Below are positions 42,901-51,298 of a stretch of DNA of 64,000 nucleotides, in pieces. Position 1 is the first letter of the stretch. Each line of letters starts with the position of its first letter. The DNA comes from JAJRZX01 sp964472295 (lineage in GTDB: Bacteria > Desulfobacterota > GWC2-55-46 > JADFVP01): the NCBI GenBank assembly GCA_964472295.1, contig CAYYJQ010000004.1, positions 1 to 64,000 of the forward strand, given 5' to 3'. The notes below the pieces were generated by a model, which was not told where the DNA came from, made no database searches, and saw only the letters and a list, made by a program, of their open reading frames with translations. Position numbers and translations under genes: made by a program.

Positions 42901-43701
42901 ATGATATTTGATATTATAAGCATCTTCCCGGCCCTCTTTAAAGATCTGCCCTCTTACGGCGTCACCGGCAGGGCCGTGGAAAGGGGGCTGTTAGAGATAA
43001 GGGCACATGACCTCAGGGCCTTCACAAGTGACAGGCACCGCACCACGGACGACGCCCCATATGGCGGCGGCTCCGGCATGGTGATGAAGGTAGAGCCTGT
43101 TGCGCAGGCTCTTGAGGCCATTGGGGCCGGCGGGAGCAAAGGGGCCGGGGCCGATAGGTCAGAAGAACTCAGTGGAATGGGGCACAACGCTTCGCGGCGG
43201 CTGACCATACTCACAACGCCGCAGGGAGCGCCCTTTACGCAGTCCATGGCCCGTGAGTTCTCGCGCCTTGATAACCTTGTAATCGTCTGCGGCAGGTATG
43301 AGGGTGTTGACGAGAGGATACGCTCTCTTGTTGACATGGAGGTCTCCATAGGGGATTATATCCTCACAGGGGGCGAGATTCCGGCCCTTGTCATCATGGA
43401 CGCCGTCAGCAGGCTCGTGACAGGCGTGCTTGGTTCTTCGGACTCAAAAGAAGACGATTCATTCTCAGGGGGGCTTAAGGGGCTACTTGAGTATCCGCAG
43501 TACACGAGGCCCCCTGAGTTCAGGGGGCAGAGGGTCCCAGAGGTCCTTCTCTCGGGCGACCACGCGAGGATAGAGAGATTCAGGAGAAAAGAGAGTTTAA
43601 GGCGTACACTGACAAAAAGGCCTGAACTCATGAAAGAGGCGGGGCTGACGGACCTTGACCGTGAGATTCTGGAAAAATTAAAGAACGAATCAGAGGCTTG
43701 A
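42901..43701 (+). CDS. trmD: tRNA (guanine-N1)-methyltransferase TrmD
   Basis: Methylates G37 of tRNAs read by CNN codons, preventing frameshifts. The 266-residue SPOUT protein begins MIFDIISIFPALFKDL. It has DDAPYGGGSGMVMKVEP, the knot region VIVCGRYEGVDERI and SIGDYILTGGEIPALVIMDAVSRL. A hydrophilic insert of about 20 residues lies before the knot (GAGGSKGAGADRSEELSGM). The start at 42901 fits the family; the frame is open to 42829, overlapping rimM. Confidence 0.95.
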   Translation: MIFDIISIFPALFKDLPSYGVTGRAVERGLLEIRAHDLRAFTSDRHRTTDDAPYGGGSGMVMKVEPVAQALEAIGAGGSKGAGADRSEELSGMGHNASRRLTILTTPQGAPFTQSMAREFSRLDNLVIVCGRYEGVDERIRSLVDMEVSIGDYILTGGEIPALVIMDAVSRLVTGVLGSSDSKEDDSFSGGLKGLLEYPQYTRPPEFRGQRVPEVLLSGDHARIERFRRKESLRRTLTKRPELMKEAGLTDLDREILEKLKNESEA

Positions 43702-43722
43702 AATAAGAGGAGGTAAGTTTCA

Positions 43723-44064
43723 ATGGGTATCATGCAGGACATAGAAAAAGACTACATACGTACTGATCTTCCAGACTTTGGCCCGGGCGACACCGTGCAT
43801 ATCAAGGTGAAGATAAAGGAAGGGGCAAAGGAGAGGCTCCAGCCCTTTGAGGGAGTGGTCATAAGAAAACACTCCGCTGGCGTTCGCGGGACCTTTACCG
43901 TGAGAAAGGTATCCTATGGCATAGGTGTTGAGAGGATATTTCCCATAAACTCTCCCACCATACATTCCATAAAGGTGCTGAGGCACGGCAAGGTAAGGAG
44001 GGCGAAACTCTACTATCTCCGCGACCTCAAGGGCAAGGCCGCAAGACTCAAGGAACGTAAATAG
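43723..44064 (+). CDS. rplS: 50S ribosomal protein L19
   Basis: A 113-residue L19: DFGPGDTVHIKVKIKEG, RLQPFEGVVIRKHSAGVRGTF, GVERIFPINSPTI and VLRHGKVRRAKLYYLRDL. A strong GAGGAGG site precedes the ATG. It ends the translation cluster; repeats follow. Confidence 0.97.
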   Translation: MGIMQDIEKDYIRTDLPDFGPGDTVHIKVKIKEGAKERLQPFEGVVIRKHSAGVRGTFTVRKVSYGIGVERIFPINSPTIHSIKVLRHGKVRRAKLYYLRDLKGKAARLKERK

Positions 44065-44161
44065 TCCTTTGTCTTTCACCAAGACTTTCCACTGGTACCT
44101 TAAAAAGCGCGATATACTCTTGTGGCACGGAAGGAATATACAACGGCGCAAAACCCGTTTG

Positions 44162-44282
44162 CTATTGGTTTTCTTTGAGGCGGTTTTTTTCTGGCAAGCC
44201 GTCTCTGTTCCTCATGCAGTCACTTGAGAAGAGATAACCATGGCCGGTCAATCAAAAGACTTTCTTTTTTCTAAAGGAAAGT
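44162..44282. repeat. Stretched ACTTTC-hairpin element between rplS and rnhB
   Basis: Reversed linker CTATTGGTTTTCTTTGA (44162-44178) and a weakened hairpin ACTTTCTTT/AAAGGAAAGT (44259-44282, one G-T pair) are separated by about 80 nt, as in the 4188-4304 copy. The 254-nt gap holds no gene. Confidence 0.65.
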
Positions 44283-44318
44283 GGAAGCCTCTTTTTAAAG
44301 AAAGGGCTCTGTTTCGCT

Positions 44319-44921
44319 GTGGACACCTGGGAGTCCCGCTTAGTTGAAGAGGGTTACAGCCGCGTTGCCGGTCTTGACGAGGCAGGGCGCGGCCCCCTTG
44401 CCGGTCCCGTGGTGGCCGCGGCCATTATCCTGAGGCATCCCCTTCCAATGGACCTTGGCATCGTGGATTCCAAGGCCATCTCCCCGGCGAGGCGCGATTC
44501 CCTTCTTCCCCTCATATACAGCCGCTCAGTCTCTGTTGGGCTTGGCATATCCTGGCACGATGAGATTGAGAGCCTGAATATACATAACGCCTCGCTCCTT
44601 GCCATGAAGCGCGCCGTGGAGCGTCTCTCTCCGTGCCCTGATTTTCTACTCATTGACGGTAAATTCACCATAGACAACCCCTGTCTGCAGAAGGCCCTTG
44701 TGGCAGGAGAGAGCAAAAGCGTCTCCATTGCCGCGGCCTCCATAATCGCCAAGACCGCGCGTGACAGAATAATGGCGTCCTATGCAGGGCTTTTCCCAGG
44801 TTATGGCTTTGCGCGTCACAAGGGTTATGGCACAAAGTACCACAGAGAGGCGATAAAACGCCTCGGCCCCTGCCCTGTTCACAGGAAGACGTACAGAGGG
44901 GTCCTGCAGGAAAAAGAATAG
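44319..44921 (+). CDS. rnhB: Ribonuclease HII
   Basis: Cleaves RNA in RNA-DNA hybrids and removes misincorporated ribonucleotides. The 200-residue protein has the conserved AGLDEAGRGPLAGPVVAAA (first acidic pair), VDSKAISPARR, the catalytic Asp in FLLIDGKF and SIAAASIIAKTARDRIM. Start is GTG 44319 with a distant AAAGGG. It precedes yraN, its usual neighbour. Confidence 0.95.
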   Translation: MDTWESRLVEEGYSRVAGLDEAGRGPLAGPVVAAAIILRHPLPMDLGIVDSKAISPARRDSLLPLIYSRSVSVGLGISWHDEIESLNIHNASLLAMKRAVERLSPCPDFLLIDGKFTIDNPCLQKALVAGESKSVSIAAASIIAKTARDRIMASYAGLFPGYGFARHKGYGTKYHREAIKRLGPCPVHRKTYRGVLQEKE

Positions 44922-44977
44922 GTTGGAACAGAGTGAAACCCATCAAAGTATCTTATGGGGTGGCACTGCCCGCCAAA
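44920..44977. repeat. Degenerate repeats after rnhB
   Basis: A mutated member of the GTTGGGT...AAACCCAACA family (44920-44946) is followed by a mutated GGTGGCACTGCCCGCC palindrome (about 44957-44977). Both have lost base pairs in their stems. Confidence 0.5.
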
Positions 44978-45016
44978 AGAGATTTGGGATGGTAGGCTGG
45001 GACCAGCCAAACTTTG

Positions 45017-45109
45017 CCCTTCGACAGGCTCCCTTCGACAGGCTCAGGGCGAACGCTCGAAAAGGCCCGCGATCTTGATAAAACCGTTCACCCTGAGCCT
45101 GTCGAAGGG
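45017..45109. repeat. 25-bp near-perfect inverted repeat (CCCTTCGACAGGCTCAGGG type)
   Basis: Arms at 45031-45055 and 45085-45109 pair over 25 bases with one mismatch, around a 29-nt spacer. The left arm is preceded by an extra partial copy (CCCTTCGACAGGCT, 45017-45030). To my knowledge this sequence type is widespread in unrelated environmental bacteria and looks like a miniature inverted-repeat element. No other copy lies in this window. Confidence 0.85.
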
Positions 45110-45126
45110 TGTACGGTTTGTACAAG

Positions 45127-45183
45127 GACGGGCACTGCCCACCAGAAAGTCTTGGTGGGTAGAGCTCCGGCGAAACCCAACAA
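45127..45183. repeat. Two palindromic repeats upstream of yraN
   Basis: A GGACGGGC-ACT-GCCCACC palindrome with one broken pair (45127-45148) is followed by TTGGTGGGTAGAGC...GGCGAAACCCAACAA (45152-45183). The same two families are paired in the same order at 15429-15500 and 26347-26410. Confidence 0.75.
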
Positions 45184-45194
45184 TAAGACAGACC

Positions 45195-45563
45195 ATGGCT
45201 TCAGAAAATATAAAAAAAGGCAGAAAAGGCGAGGCCCTTGCCGAGAAGTTCCTAAAAAAAAAGGGTTACAAGATTCTTGAGAGAAACTATCGCACAAGGT
45301 TCGGTGAGATTGATATTATAGCAAGGGAGGGGAGGACCCTTGTCTTTATCGAGGTCAAGGCAAGGACCGATGAAGCCTTTGGCTCACCCTTTGCGGCTGT
45401 TGGGCCGAAAAAACAGTCTCACCTCACCCTTGCCGCCAATATCTACATGGAAGAACATGGCGTCGGCGATATTCCACAGAGATTCGACGTGGTAAGCGTT
45501 CTTGGAGATGGCCGGGGGGCAAGGATAGAACTGCTCAGGAATGCCTTTGACGCTGCCACATAG
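45195..45563 (+). CDS. yraN: YraN family (UPF0102) nuclease-fold protein
   Basis: A 122-residue protein with the restriction-endonuclease-like core: ASENIKKGRKGEALAEKFL, GYKILERNYRTRFGEIDIIA and VFIEVKARTDEAFG. The E-xn-D-xn-E-V-K arrangement matches the PD-(D/E)XK fold; cellular role is unsettled. ATG 45195 is the start. The frame is open far upstream, but that extension reads through three repeat families. Confidence 0.9.
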   Translation: MASENIKKGRKGEALAEKFLKKKGYKILERNYRTRFGEIDIIAREGRTLVFIEVKARTDEAFGSPFAAVGPKKQSHLTLAANIYMEEHGVGDIPQRFDVVSVLGDGRGARIELLRNAFDAAT

Positions 45564-45623
45564 AGTGGGGGGATAGTAGAATCCCCCTCTCCCCTGCTTA
45601 TTGATTCTTGAGGCAGAGAACGC

Positions 45624-45839
45624 GTGAACAATACGAGCGTATTTTTCTGGGGCTTCATCTTCGGGGCCATTGGCCTTGGTTACCTCACCTACGGGGTAAG
45701 GCAGAAAAAGGCCCTTCCTCTTCTTAGCGGCGTATTATTGAGCGGTTTTTCCTATTTTGTCTCAAACCTCATCCTCATGTTCTTTCTTGGCGGTCTTTTC
45801 ATGGCCCTGCCACTGGCCGTCAAGAGACTGTGGGGATAG
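45624..45839 (+). CDS. Small two-helix membrane protein
   Basis: A 71-residue protein with two transmembrane helices (about residues 5-22 and 44-64) flanking RQKKALPLL. Homologues in deltaproteobacteria have sometimes been labelled 'amino acid transport protein', which the sequence does not support. Start is GTG 45624. It lies 60 nt after yraN on the same strand. Confidence 0.6.
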   Translation: MNNTSVFFWGFIFGAIGLGYLTYGVRQKKALPLLSGVLLSGFSYFVSNLILMFFLGGLFMALPLAVKRLWG

Positions 45840-45893
45840 CCCCGGGTGGAATTGCCAGCAAGAAAAAAAAGAAAGCAGGCTAAAGAAGACCTT

Positions 45894-46000
45894 CCACTTT
45901 CTTTTGGAAAAAAGAAAGTGGAGCAAAGAAAACCAATAGAACTTGTCTGTAGAGCGGAGAAGAATTTGCAGGTTTGATAGAGCCCCGCAAAACCCAACTT
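45894..46000. repeat. ACTTTC-hairpin element and degenerate GTTGGGT-type repeat
   Basis: Hairpin CCACTTTCTTTT paired with AAAAGAAAGTGG (45894-45921, loop GGAA), then linker AGCAAAGAAAACCAATAG (45922-45939). The outer bases are CC/GG here, TT/AA at 2994 and CA/TG at 28967, always paired. A decayed TTTGATAGAGC...AAAACCCAACTTGC lies at about 45971-46000. Confidence 0.8.
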
Positions 46001-46067
46001 GCAGGAAGAAACCGCGAGAGGGAAAATCAAATTCTCTCTGCACAGCCCGCAAAAAAGGAACGCTTTC

Positions 46068-46400
46068 ATGACAGAGACAAGTTCATTTGTCACATATGTG
46101 CTTGAGATTCTCGACGACTTTGGAACCGTGCGGGCAAGGGCCATGTTTGGAGGTCACGGTATCTACAGGGACGGCCTGATTTTCGCCATTGTGGTTGATG
46201 ATACCCTCTATATCAAGGCCGATGACAGGAGCCGCCATTTATTTGAAGAACAGGGGCTGGCCCGTTTTTCTTACAAGAGAAGTGGCAAGGACTGCTTTAT
46301 GTCCTACTACATGCCCCCTGAAGAGGCCCTTGAGGATAGGGACGAACTCTATTACTGGGCAGTAAAGGGATATGAGGCGGCTCTTCGCTCTAAAAAATAA
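46068..46400 (+). CDS. TfoX N-terminal domain protein
   Basis: A 110-residue protein made of a single TfoX_N domain: FVTYVLEILDDFGTVRARAMFGGHGIYRDGLIFAIVVDDTLYIKAD, then FSYKRSGKDCFMSYYMPPEEALED. It lacks the C-terminal TfoX/Sxy domain of the competence regulator, so a regulatory role should not be assumed. AAAAGGAA lies seven bases before ATG 46068; the frame is open further upstream into repeats. Confidence 0.85.
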   Translation: MTETSSFVTYVLEILDDFGTVRARAMFGGHGIYRDGLIFAIVVDDTLYIKADDRSRHLFEEQGLARFSYKRSGKDCFMSYYMPPEEALEDRDELYYWAVKGYEAALRSKK

Positions 46401-46532
46401 CCCCCGTCTTGACCCTTTTCCCTTTTTTTATCCCTTTAAAATTTTATGATTTATGCTAAAATCTCTTAAAGTTTTTCTGATAATTATTCCTTACAGTCCA
46501 TGGACTTTATGAAAAGAGGAGGTTCTCTGAAT

Positions 46533-47462
46533 ATGAAAAAAAGGTCTTTTACGAGGTTCTTGTTAATCACAATGGCCCTGTCTCTCATGACCTCTGTCCT
46601 TGTAGCGCAAGAGGCCTTTGCAGGTGGGCTTAAGAAGGTTGTCGCTGTCTCGCGCTTCGAGAACAAGACCTCTTACGGCTCGGGCGGGGCATGGGACATT
46701 GGAAACGGCATGGCCGACCAGCTCACTGACGCCCTTACCCAGAGCGGCCAGTTCGTTGTCCTTGAGCGCCAGACCCTTGGGGACGTGATAGCGGAGCAGG
46801 ACCTCGCCGCAAGCGGCAGGACCACCAAGTCCAGGAGCGCGCGCACCGGCAAGATTACAAGCGCGCAGATACTCATAAAAGGGGCGGTCACAGAGTACTC
46901 GCAGGCAAGTAGCGGAAGCGAAACAGGCGTATCTGTAATGGGAGTGCGTCTCGGTGGCGGCAAGAAAGAGGCCCATGTGGGTCTTATCATACGCCTCATC
47001 GACACAACCACAAGCGAGGTCCTTGTCTCAAAACGAGTCGAGGGCAAGGCAAAGGCAGGTAGTTTCGGTCTTGGCATAAATATAAAGGGTGTTGGCTTTG
47101 GCACAAAGGGCTTCAAGAAGACGCCCCTTGGCAAGGCCACGCAGATGGCCATTGACAGCGCTGTCGAGGCCATAGCCGAGGGCCTGAGGAACGTCCCGTA
47201 CCAGGGCAGGGTAATACTCGTCAAGGGTGACAGTATTTACCTCAGCGCCGGCACGCGCACAGGGGCCTCCATAGGCGACGTCTTTACCGTGTACTCACGG
47301 GGCGAGGAACTCATTGACCCTGATACAGGCGAGATGCTTGGCTCAGAAGAAGAGAGGCTCGGACAGGTAAAGATATACAGCGTAAAGGAGAAATTCTCAA
47401 AGGCACGGCCAGTGGGCGCCCTTGAGGGTGTGGAAAAGGGCAACATTATCCGCTCGCAGTGA
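46533..47462 (+). CDS. Secreted CsgG-family protein
   Basis: A 309-residue exported protein with a signal peptide (MKKRSFTRFLLITMALSLM, cleavage after AFA) and a CsgG domain (VVAVSRFENKTSYGSGGAWDIGNGMADQLTDAL, QFVVLERQTLGDVIAEQDLA, ILIKGAVTEY). The C-terminal part (about 220-305, KGDSIYLSAGTRTGASIGDVFTVY) resembles the FlgT C-terminal fold. Unlike E. coli CsgG it lacks a lipobox cysteine, and no curli genes are near, so it is better seen as a CsgG/FlgT-like periplasmic or outer-membrane assembly protein. ATG 46533 has GAGGAGG ten bases upstream. Confidence 0.83.
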   Translation: MKKRSFTRFLLITMALSLMTSVLVAQEAFAGGLKKVVAVSRFENKTSYGSGGAWDIGNGMADQLTDALTQSGQFVVLERQTLGDVIAEQDLAASGRTTKSRSARTGKITSAQILIKGAVTEYSQASSGSETGVSVMGVRLGGGKKEAHVGLIIRLIDTTTSEVLVSKRVEGKAKAGSFGLGINIKGVGFGTKGFKKTPLGKATQMAIDSAVEAIAEGLRNVPYQGRVILVKGDSIYLSAGTRTGASIGDVFTVYSRGEELIDPDTGEMLGSEEERLGQVKIYSVKEKFSKARPVGALEGVEKGNIIRSQ

Positions 47463-47509
47463 TTTTATCGCAAGGCAAGGCTGAAAAAACCGAATGAGGA
47501 GTAAACGAA

Positions 47510-47701
47510 ATGACAAGGATACTCATCGCGGCCCTCTTCACGCTGGGCCTTATTACCATGTATGGCTGTGAGACAGTGAACAAGGGAGCGGAAAAGGGAG
47601 GCGAGGGCGTTGGAAAGGTCCTTCGCGTGCCAAACTCGGCCTCCGAGGGTGCGGCAGAAGGAATAAGGGGCAAGCCCGAGTCCAACCCCTATAACAGGTA
47701 G
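47510..47701 (+). CDS. Small lipoprotein, entericidin-like
   Basis: A 63-residue product: hydrophobic signal (MTRILIAALFTLGLITM), a lipobox-like YGC with the cysteine at residue 20, then a small Gly/Glu/Lys-rich mature part ending NPYNR. The size resembles entericidin-type lipoproteins. The -3/-2 positions (M, Y) are unusual for a lipobox. GAGGAG precedes the ATG. It lies 47 nt after the CsgG-like gene and is probably co-transcribed. Confidence 0.6.
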   Translation: MTRILIAALFTLGLITMYGCETVNKGAEKGGEGVGKVLRVPNSASEGAAEGIRGKPESNPYNR

Positions 47702-47753
47702 ATTAAGAAAAAGTCCTGTAAAGCCAGACATTGCGGCGCAGTGAGACATCTAT

Positions 47754-47822
47754 CTCCTTAATTCAGGGACGAATTAAGGAGTAGTTCCCTGAAATAAAAG
47801 GGGCCCTCGAAAGGGGCCCCTT
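47754..47822 (+). terminator. Overlapping alternative hairpins and a GC-rich stem after the small lipoprotein gene
   Basis: Three structures are possible. H1: CTCCTTAATT (47754-47763) with AATTAAGGAG (47772-47781), 10 bp. H2: TTCAGGGA (47762-47769) with TCCCTGAA (47786-47793), which shares bases with H1 and so excludes it. H3: AAGGGGCC (47798-47805) with GGCCCCTT (47815-47822), followed by GGTAATTTTTACTTTTTT. H3 is probably the operon terminator; the H1/H2 choice is unexplained. Confidence 0.55.
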
Positions 47823-47841
47823 GGTAATTTTTACTTTTTTC

Positions 47842-47956
47842 GTCCGGTATAATGGGCAATCTCCGGCCGCCCCTTTTTTCAACCGCACCCGCGGAACCAT
47901 TTTAGCCGCGCGTAACTTATTTGTCCGGTATAATGGGCAATTTCCGGACGCCCCTT
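47842..47956. repeat. Two 34-nt direct repeats containing GTCCGG...TATAAT...CCGG
   Basis: 47842-47875 and 47923-47956 are identical at 32 of 34 positions. Copy 2 has perfect terminal arms GTCCGG/CCGGAC; copy 1 has one change that breaks a pair. Each holds a TATAAT hexamer on the plus strand. Copy 2 ends within the stop codon of the minus-strand secreted-protein gene. Confidence 0.75.
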
Positions 47957-48470
47957 ACCTGAACCATATCTCCCCGCCCGTGCCGGTCTTGCCTCCGCTC
48001 TCAAAGGGAGATTTATCGATAATCGGCACGGGTCTCAGGGGTTTTCCCCTGTAGGTCTCATACTTTTTTGTGCCGGCCAGGGCCTTTAATTTCTGATTCT
48101 TAAGGTCCTTTAACTGCCGCACCATGAGCTCTATTGTCCTCGCGTTGTGAGTATCTTTCAGTTTATTTACAGAGGCAATCTGCTCATCTCCGTAGGTCTC
48201 AACTATACTGTAAATCTTATCATAGCGCTCCCTGCTCGGAGATTCTATCCAGCGCATTGTCCTTAGCGCGGTTATGGTATCGTCCTTTCTGCGGCGCATC
48301 TCCAGGGTTACGCTCCTCAGCGTATCGTCGCGTTCGAGATCGCGCATAAGGTACATGGACTCATCAAAAAAACCGTCCACTATGAACATGGCGCTCTTAA
48401 CGCTCCCCATCTGCGCAAAGGCGGGCTGTGCAATGAGGAGTATGGAGAGGATGAGTAATTTTTTCGTCAT
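47955..48470 (-). CDS. Secreted protein of unknown function
   Basis: A 171-residue protein with a clear signal peptide (MTKKLLILSILLIAQPAFA, then Q). The mature part is mostly charged and helical (residues about 30-140), ending in a Gly-rich segment (FESGGKTGTGGEIWFR). I do not recognise a family. ATG 48470 begins the signal peptide; the frame is open seven codons further. It is divergent from polA, with about 100 nt between them. Confidence 0.65.
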   Translation of the reverse strand: MTKKLLILSILLIAQPAFAQMGSVKSAMFIVDGFFDESMYLMRDLERDDTLRSVTLEMRRRKDDTITALRTMRWIESPSRERYDKIYSIVETYGDEQIASVNKLKDTHNARTIELMVRQLKDLKNQKLKALAGTKKYETYRGKPLRPVPIIDKSPFESGGKTGTGGEIWFR

Positions 48471-48572
48471 GAAATGAGTATATAAGAGCAATGGAGAGGT
48501 GTCAATATAAAGGACGGGCGTCTATCCATTTCATTCATTGTTATCAAGGGTTATCTGTGATAAAAAAACCGT

Positions 48573-51224
48573 ATGACAAAAAAACAGGATAGAATCTTCA
48601 TCATAGACGGCTCGTCCCTTGTCTACAGGGCCTTTCATGCCATTCCCGATACGCTTACAACCTCAAGCGGACTTCATACAAACGCTGCCTACGGCTTTAC
48701 TCAATCCATTACCAAGATACTGAGGGACTACTCTCCAGAGTACATTGCCGTCTGCTTTGATATGAAGGGGCCTACCTTCAGGCACGTTGAGTTCGAGGCC
48801 TACAAGGCCGAGAGACCGCCCATGCCGGATACCCTTGCCGCCCAGTTACCTTACATAAAAAAGGTCCTCAGCGCCCTCAGGGTCCCGGTGCTTGAACAAG
48901 AGACCTTTGAGGCCGACGACCTTATCGCCACCATAACGGCCATGGCCGCCGGGAGTGCCCGGCCACTTAAGACATGCATCATTACCGGCGACAAGGACCT
49001 CTATCAACTCGTGGACAGGGGCGCCGTTATACTCGACTACCTCAAGAATGCGGAGTATGGCCCCGAAGACGTGCGGGAAAAGTTCGGCGTTTCCCCGGCG
49101 CGCCTGAGAGACCTCCTTGCCCTCGCAGGTGATAGTTCCGACAACATACCCGGCGTAAAGGGAGTCGGCGTAAAGACTGCCGTAAAACTCATCGATAGGT
49201 ACGGCGACCTTGACAGCATTTACGCCAACCTTGAGAATATAAGCGCTGAAAAATTAAGGGAAAAACTGGCCTCACAGAAGGACATGGCCTATCTTTCGCG
49301 CTCTCTCGCCACCCTTCAATCAAATGTTGACCTTGACATTGGGATTGATGACCTGCGCTACCCTGGCCCTGATCTCGATTCCCTTGCAGAGGTCCTTAAG
49401 GAACTTGAGTTCAACAAGATGCTCCGCGAGGTCCTCTCCAAGGGAAAGGGCGCGAAGGACGATGAACCCCCCGTCGAGTACCGGCAAATCAAGGACGCCA
49501 AGTCCATGGGAGATCTTATAGAGTCCCTCAGGAAGGCGGGTGAGGCCTCAATAGCCCCTGTAAAGGGCGAAGGCGGCGGGTGCGGTCTTGAGGACATCTC
49601 TTCCGTGGCCATTGCCATTGGGCCTGAAAAGGCCTGGTTCCTCTCCATATCCGATGACTTTGGACCTGTGCCATGGGCCGAGAACGGGCTTATGAAGGTC
49701 CTTGGCGATAGTGGGATAACAAAGCATACGGACTCATCAAAGGCACTCTACAGGTTCGCCATCAGAAGGGGAGGGGAGGTGCGCTCCATGGGCATGGACA
49801 CAACCCTCGCGGCCTATCTCCTCAATCCCTCGAAGACAGACTACCGCGTGGAGACCCTTGTATTCGATTACATGGGTGTCATGACAGGAGAGGGTGAAAA
49901 GAAGAAAACCGACTACCGTGACTTTTGCAAAAAGGCTTGCAATATCAGCGAATTATCATCTGAACTTGATAAAAAACTTAAGGAAGAAAATCTCTATGGG
50001 CTCTACTCATCCATGGAACTGCCCGTCTCAAGCGTCCTGGCCTCCATGGAACTTGCCGGCATAAAGGTAGAAGCAGGATTACTCCAGGCCTTTTCCGATG
50101 AACTAGGCGGGAAACTTTCCCGGATACAGGACGACGTATTCAGCGCGGCTGGCCATGAGTTCAATATAAACTCACCGAAGCAACTCTCAGAGGTGCTCTT
50201 TACAAAACTTGGCCTCAAGCCAATAAAACGCACAAAGACGGGTTTTTCCACCAATGAGGCGGTTCTTACGAAACTTGCCCTATCGCATGAGGTTCCGGCC
50301 CTGGTATTGAGTTACAGGGAGCTCTCCAAGCTCAGGTCAACCTATGTCGAGGGCCTTCTTGAACTAATAAACCCCTCAACAGGGAGGATACATACCACTT
50401 TCAACCAGACCGTGACGGCTACTGGCCGCCTATCGAGTTCACGGCCCAATCTCCAGAATATTCCCCAGCGCGGCTCATACTCTGGGCGCATCCGCCAGGC
50501 CTTTGTGGCACGTGAGGGTTTTACCCTCCTCTCAGGAGACTACTCGCAGATAGAGCTCCGCCTTGTGGCCCATCTCTCTCATGATCCGGCCCTTCTCGGA
50601 GCCTTCAAAGAAGGCGCGGACGTACACAGCAGGACTGCCTCTGAACTCTTTGGATACTCCTCTACAGACGACGTCCCTCATGAGATGAGGCGGCGTGCCA
50701 AGGCCATAAACTTCGGAATTATCTACGGAATGGGTCCCTACGGGCTCTCCAATGAACTTGGCATATCCATTGACGAGGCCCGTGAGTATATTGATAATTA
50801 CTTTGCCCACTACTCGGAGGTAAAGAAGTTTATTGATAATACCGTTGAAGAGACAGAGAAGTGTGGATATACACTTACCCTCTTTGGCAGAAGAAGATTT
50901 GTCCCCGAGCTCAGGAGTCCCATTGAACAGATACGTAACGCCGGGAAGCGCATGGCCATTAACACCCCGGTGCAGGGATCGAGCGCTGATATAATAAAGG
51001 CCGCTATGGTGCGTCTGCAGGAGGCCATAAAAAAAGGCGGTTATGAGTCGCAGATGATACTTCAGATACACGACGAGCTCCTCTTCGAGACCCGCCTTGG
51101 GGAACTTGATGCCCTGAGCGCCCTTGTTCGCACCGAAATGGAGGGTGTGGTGGAGCTCGACGTGCCGCTTATTGTGAACCTCAAACATGGAAAAAACTGG
51201 AACGAGGCCATGCCTCTTCCGTAA
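48573..51224 (+). CDS. polA: DNA polymerase I
   Basis: Fills gaps, removes Okazaki primers and repairs DNA. The 883-residue protein has an N-terminal 5'-3' exonuclease (IIDGSSLVYRAFHA, TGDKDLYQLV, GDSSDNIPGVKGVG) and a C-terminal family A polymerase (motif A with D656 in DYSQIELR, motif B region RRRAKAINFGIIYGMGPYGL, motif C with D834 in QIHDELLFE). The middle 3'-5' exonuclease domain has lost its metal-binding acids: the DxE position reads SIAPVKG and the second motif reads KHTDSSKALYRF. Proofreading is therefore probably inactive, as in Taq and Bacillus Pol I. Confidence 0.96.
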   Translation: MTKKQDRIFIIDGSSLVYRAFHAIPDTLTTSSGLHTNAAYGFTQSITKILRDYSPEYIAVCFDMKGPTFRHVEFEAYKAERPPMPDTLAAQLPYIKKVLSALRVPVLEQETFEADDLIATITAMAAGSARPLKTCIITGDKDLYQLVDRGAVILDYLKNAEYGPEDVREKFGVSPARLRDLLALAGDSSDNIPGVKGVGVKTAVKLIDRYGDLDSIYANLENISAEKLREKLASQKDMAYLSRSLATLQSNVDLDIGIDDLRYPGPDLDSLAEVLKELEFNKMLREVLSKGKGAKDDEPPVEYRQIKDAKSMGDLIESLRKAGEASIAPVKGEGGGCGLEDISSVAIAIGPEKAWFLSISDDFGPVPWAENGLMKVLGDSGITKHTDSSKALYRFAIRRGGEVRSMGMDTTLAAYLLNPSKTDYRVETLVFDYMGVMTGEGEKKKTDYRDFCKKACNISELSSELDKKLKEENLYGLYSSMELPVSSVLASMELAGIKVEAGLLQAFSDELGGKLSRIQDDVFSAAGHEFNINSPKQLSEVLFTKLGLKPIKRTKTGFSTNEAVLTKLALSHEVPALVLSYRELSKLRSTYVEGLLELINPSTGRIHTTFNQTVTATGRLSSSRPNLQNIPQRGSYSGRIRQAFVAREGFTLLSGDYSQIELRLVAHLSHDPALLGAFKEGADVHSRTASELFGYSSTDDVPHEMRRRAKAINFGIIYGMGPYGLSNELGISIDEAREYIDNYFAHYSEVKKFIDNTVEETEKCGYTLTLFGRRRFVPELRSPIEQIRNAGKRMAINTPVQGSSADIIKAAMVRLQEAIKKGGYESQMILQIHDELLFETRLGELDALSALVRTEMEGVVELDVPLIVNLKHGKNWNEAMPLP

Positions 51225-51269
51225 GTTTTACATTTTGGCCCTTCTTAAGAAAAGCCCTGAGAATAAGGC

Positions 51270-51298
51270 TTGACCTCTTTATCTTATGGAGATAAAAT
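51270..51298 (+). promoter_or_regulatory. Sigma-70 promoter of the signalling operon
   Basis: TTGACC (51270-51275) and TAAAAT (51293-51298) are 17 bp apart, about 115 nt before the HTH-receiver gene. Confidence 0.55.

Noticed and set aside
44955..45194. Eighty-codon N-terminal extension of YraN
   Set aside because: It reads through three intergenic repeat families and adds nothing resembling YraN.
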